NCBI GenBank assembly: GCA_020345705.1
Contig: CP070766.1
Span: forward strand, 56,256-63,607
Source: Candidatus Zixiibacteriota bacterium
GTDB lineage: Bacteria > Zixibacteria > MSB-5A5 > GN15 > PGXB01
Direction of reading: 5' to 3'
DNA length: 7,352 bases
Below the pieces are notes generated by a model. It did no database searches and had not been told where the DNA came from. It worked only from the letters and a program-made list of their open reading frames with translations. This document shows positions 6,403 through 7,352 of this stretch, piece after piece. The translations under genes and the position numbers were made by a program. The number at the start of each line of letters is the position of its first letter. Position 1 is the first letter of the stretch.

Positions 6403-7352
6403 ATGGATGCCATAAAAAGACTTATCACATCATCGCACATCTTCCTTCCCTGCCTTATTTTCCTGACATTAACTCCCGTCCTATCGGGAGCACAAGAAGT
6501 TTCGCAAGCGGAGCCGCATAATATCTCTGCCCTCGAGGGCATTGCCTCCATGCGGCTGGCCTTCACCGAAAATACGGGGCAGTGGAATCAGGACGTTTTA
6601 TTCCGGGCCAACGCCGGAAATGCAACCATGTGGCTGACAGCCGGAGGGATTCACTACCAATTTGTAAGGCGTGTATTGGATGTACCGTATGAAGAGCAGC
6701 CTCTTCTAAGAAATCTCCCCGATGACGAGACCTTGAAGATCGAATGTCTCACGGTCAGGGCGGAACGTACCGGGGCAAATCCGCGCCCGGATGTCACCGG
6801 CAACGAGCTGCTGGGTTACCGATGCAATTATTTCCTCGACAATGATCCTGCAAAATGGCGGACGAATGTCCCGAACTTCGGGGAAGTGACGTACCGGGAT
6901 ATCTACCCCGGCATTGATCTGAAGTACTATGGTGACGGGCAGCAGATGGAGTATGATTTTATTGTCTCACCCGGGGCTGATCCATCACAAGTCCAGATAC
7001 AATATCAGGGTATCAAATCGCTTTCCGTCAATGAATCGGGCGACCTGATAATCACCACGGACTGGGGGGAAATTATAGAGCGAAAACCCGTGGTCTACCA
7101 GACGGTCGAAGGGACGAAAAAAAGCGTCGCTGCGGAATTTCAGATTACGGCCGTTAATATGATCGGCTTTAAGCTCAGTGACGACTATGATCCAAGTCTC
7201 CCCGTGTTCATCGATCCGGTTTTAGTCTATGGCACCTATCTTGGTGGAGGCGCCGATGACTACGCCAGCGGAATTGCCGTGGACAGCAGCGGCAATTCCT
7301 ATGTCACGGGACATACATATTCATCAGACTTTCCCGTCGTTAACGGCTATGA
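6403..7352 (+). CDS. Secreted SBBP beta-propeller repeat protein (3' end beyond window)
   Basis: 316 residues are visible and the frame stays open at the right edge. The ATG at 6403 has AGGGGAAG six bases upstream. Residues 1-30 form a signal peptide: a basic start (DAIKR), a hydrophobic core (about 13-27) and a likely cleavage after SGA at 30, so the protein is exported. An N-terminal globular region follows with FTENTGQW at 54-61 and VTYRDIYPGIDLKYYG at 162-177, a layout that commonly precedes SBBP repeats. The first SBBP repeat begins at about 274 with LVYGTYLGGGADDYASGIAV, followed by DSSGNSYVTGHT and SSDFP, the repeat's hallmark phrases. Proteins of this kind usually carry many such repeats, forming a beta-propeller, and sometimes a C-terminal sorting signal; neither the repeat count nor the ending can be seen here. 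Its role is probably at the cell surface or outside the cell; no enzymatic motif is visible. It has its own promoter and is not in the export operon. Confidence 0.9.
   Translation, partial: MDAIKRLITSSHIFLPCLIFLTLTPVLSGAQEVSQAEPHNISALEGIASMRLAFTENTGQWNQDVLFRANAGNATMWLTAGGIHYQFVRRVLDVPYEEQPLLRNLPDDETLKIECLTVRAERTGANPRPDVTGNELLGYRCNYFLDNDPAKWRTNVPNFGEVTYRDIYPGIDLKYYGDGQQMEYDFIVSPGADPSQVQIQYQGIKSLSVNESGDLIITTDWGEIIERKPVVYQTVEGTKKSVAAEFQITAVNMIGFKLSDDYDPSLPVFIDPVLVYGTYLGGGADDYASGIAVDSSGNSYVTGHTYSSDFPVVNGY

Noticed and set aside
1..7352. CRISPR array, tRNA, rRNA, insertion sequence, toxin-antitoxin or phage-defence genes
   Set aside because: I saw no direct-repeat array, cloverleaf, transposase motif or known defence domain on either strand.

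Overview
The window looks like chromosomal DNA of an uncultured Gram-negative-type bacterium of roughly balanced GC content. A lipid-associated ABC export operon with a sigma-54-type response regulator, together with a secreted SBBP-repeat protein, suggests the FCB group (Zixibacteria-like or Latescibacteria-like lineages), Acidobacteria or a deltaproteobacterial relative. This placement is inferred from gene style only and no marker gene is present.

Positions 1-5303 hold five genes, all on the minus strand and tightly packed. In order of transcription they are a membrane fusion (periplasmic adaptor) protein (5303-4053), an ABC ATPase (4012-3347), a MacB/FtsX-type permease (3335-2082), a second MacB/FtsX-type permease (2085-892, overlapping its predecessor by 4 bp) and an NtrC-family response regulator (841 to beyond position 1). 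Together they encode a tripartite MacAB-like exporter with split ATPase and two different permease subunits, plus the regulator that probably controls it. The partner histidine kinase is not in view and may lie beyond position 1.

Upstream of the operon, 5304-5676 has no convincing gene. It holds a perfect 16-bp inverted repeat, TGTCCG-N4-CGGACA, at 5415-5430, and a degenerate copy at 5434-5449, 19 bp away centre to centre. This is the layout expected of tandem enhancer sites for a sigma-54 activator, and the regulator encoded at the operon's end is the obvious candidate ligand. A weak -24/-12-like element lies between these sites and the first gene.

Positions 5677-6045 (minus) encode a 122-residue protein that resembles a domain of secreted proteins but lacks a signal peptide and the usual C-terminal end, so it may be a remnant. 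Positions 6046-6402 carry at most one doubtful small ORF, and a strong-looking sigma-70-type promoter (TTGACA-17-TATATT) overlapped by a 7-bp inverted repeat. That promoter faces a secreted protein (6403 to the right edge) with a signal peptide, the N-terminal domain typical of SBBP proteins and the beginning of its first SBBP beta-propeller repeat.

I see no mobile element, CRISPR array, tRNA or rRNA. The genes belong to known families. The most notable unexplained signal is the tandem inverted-repeat operator region in front of the export operon.
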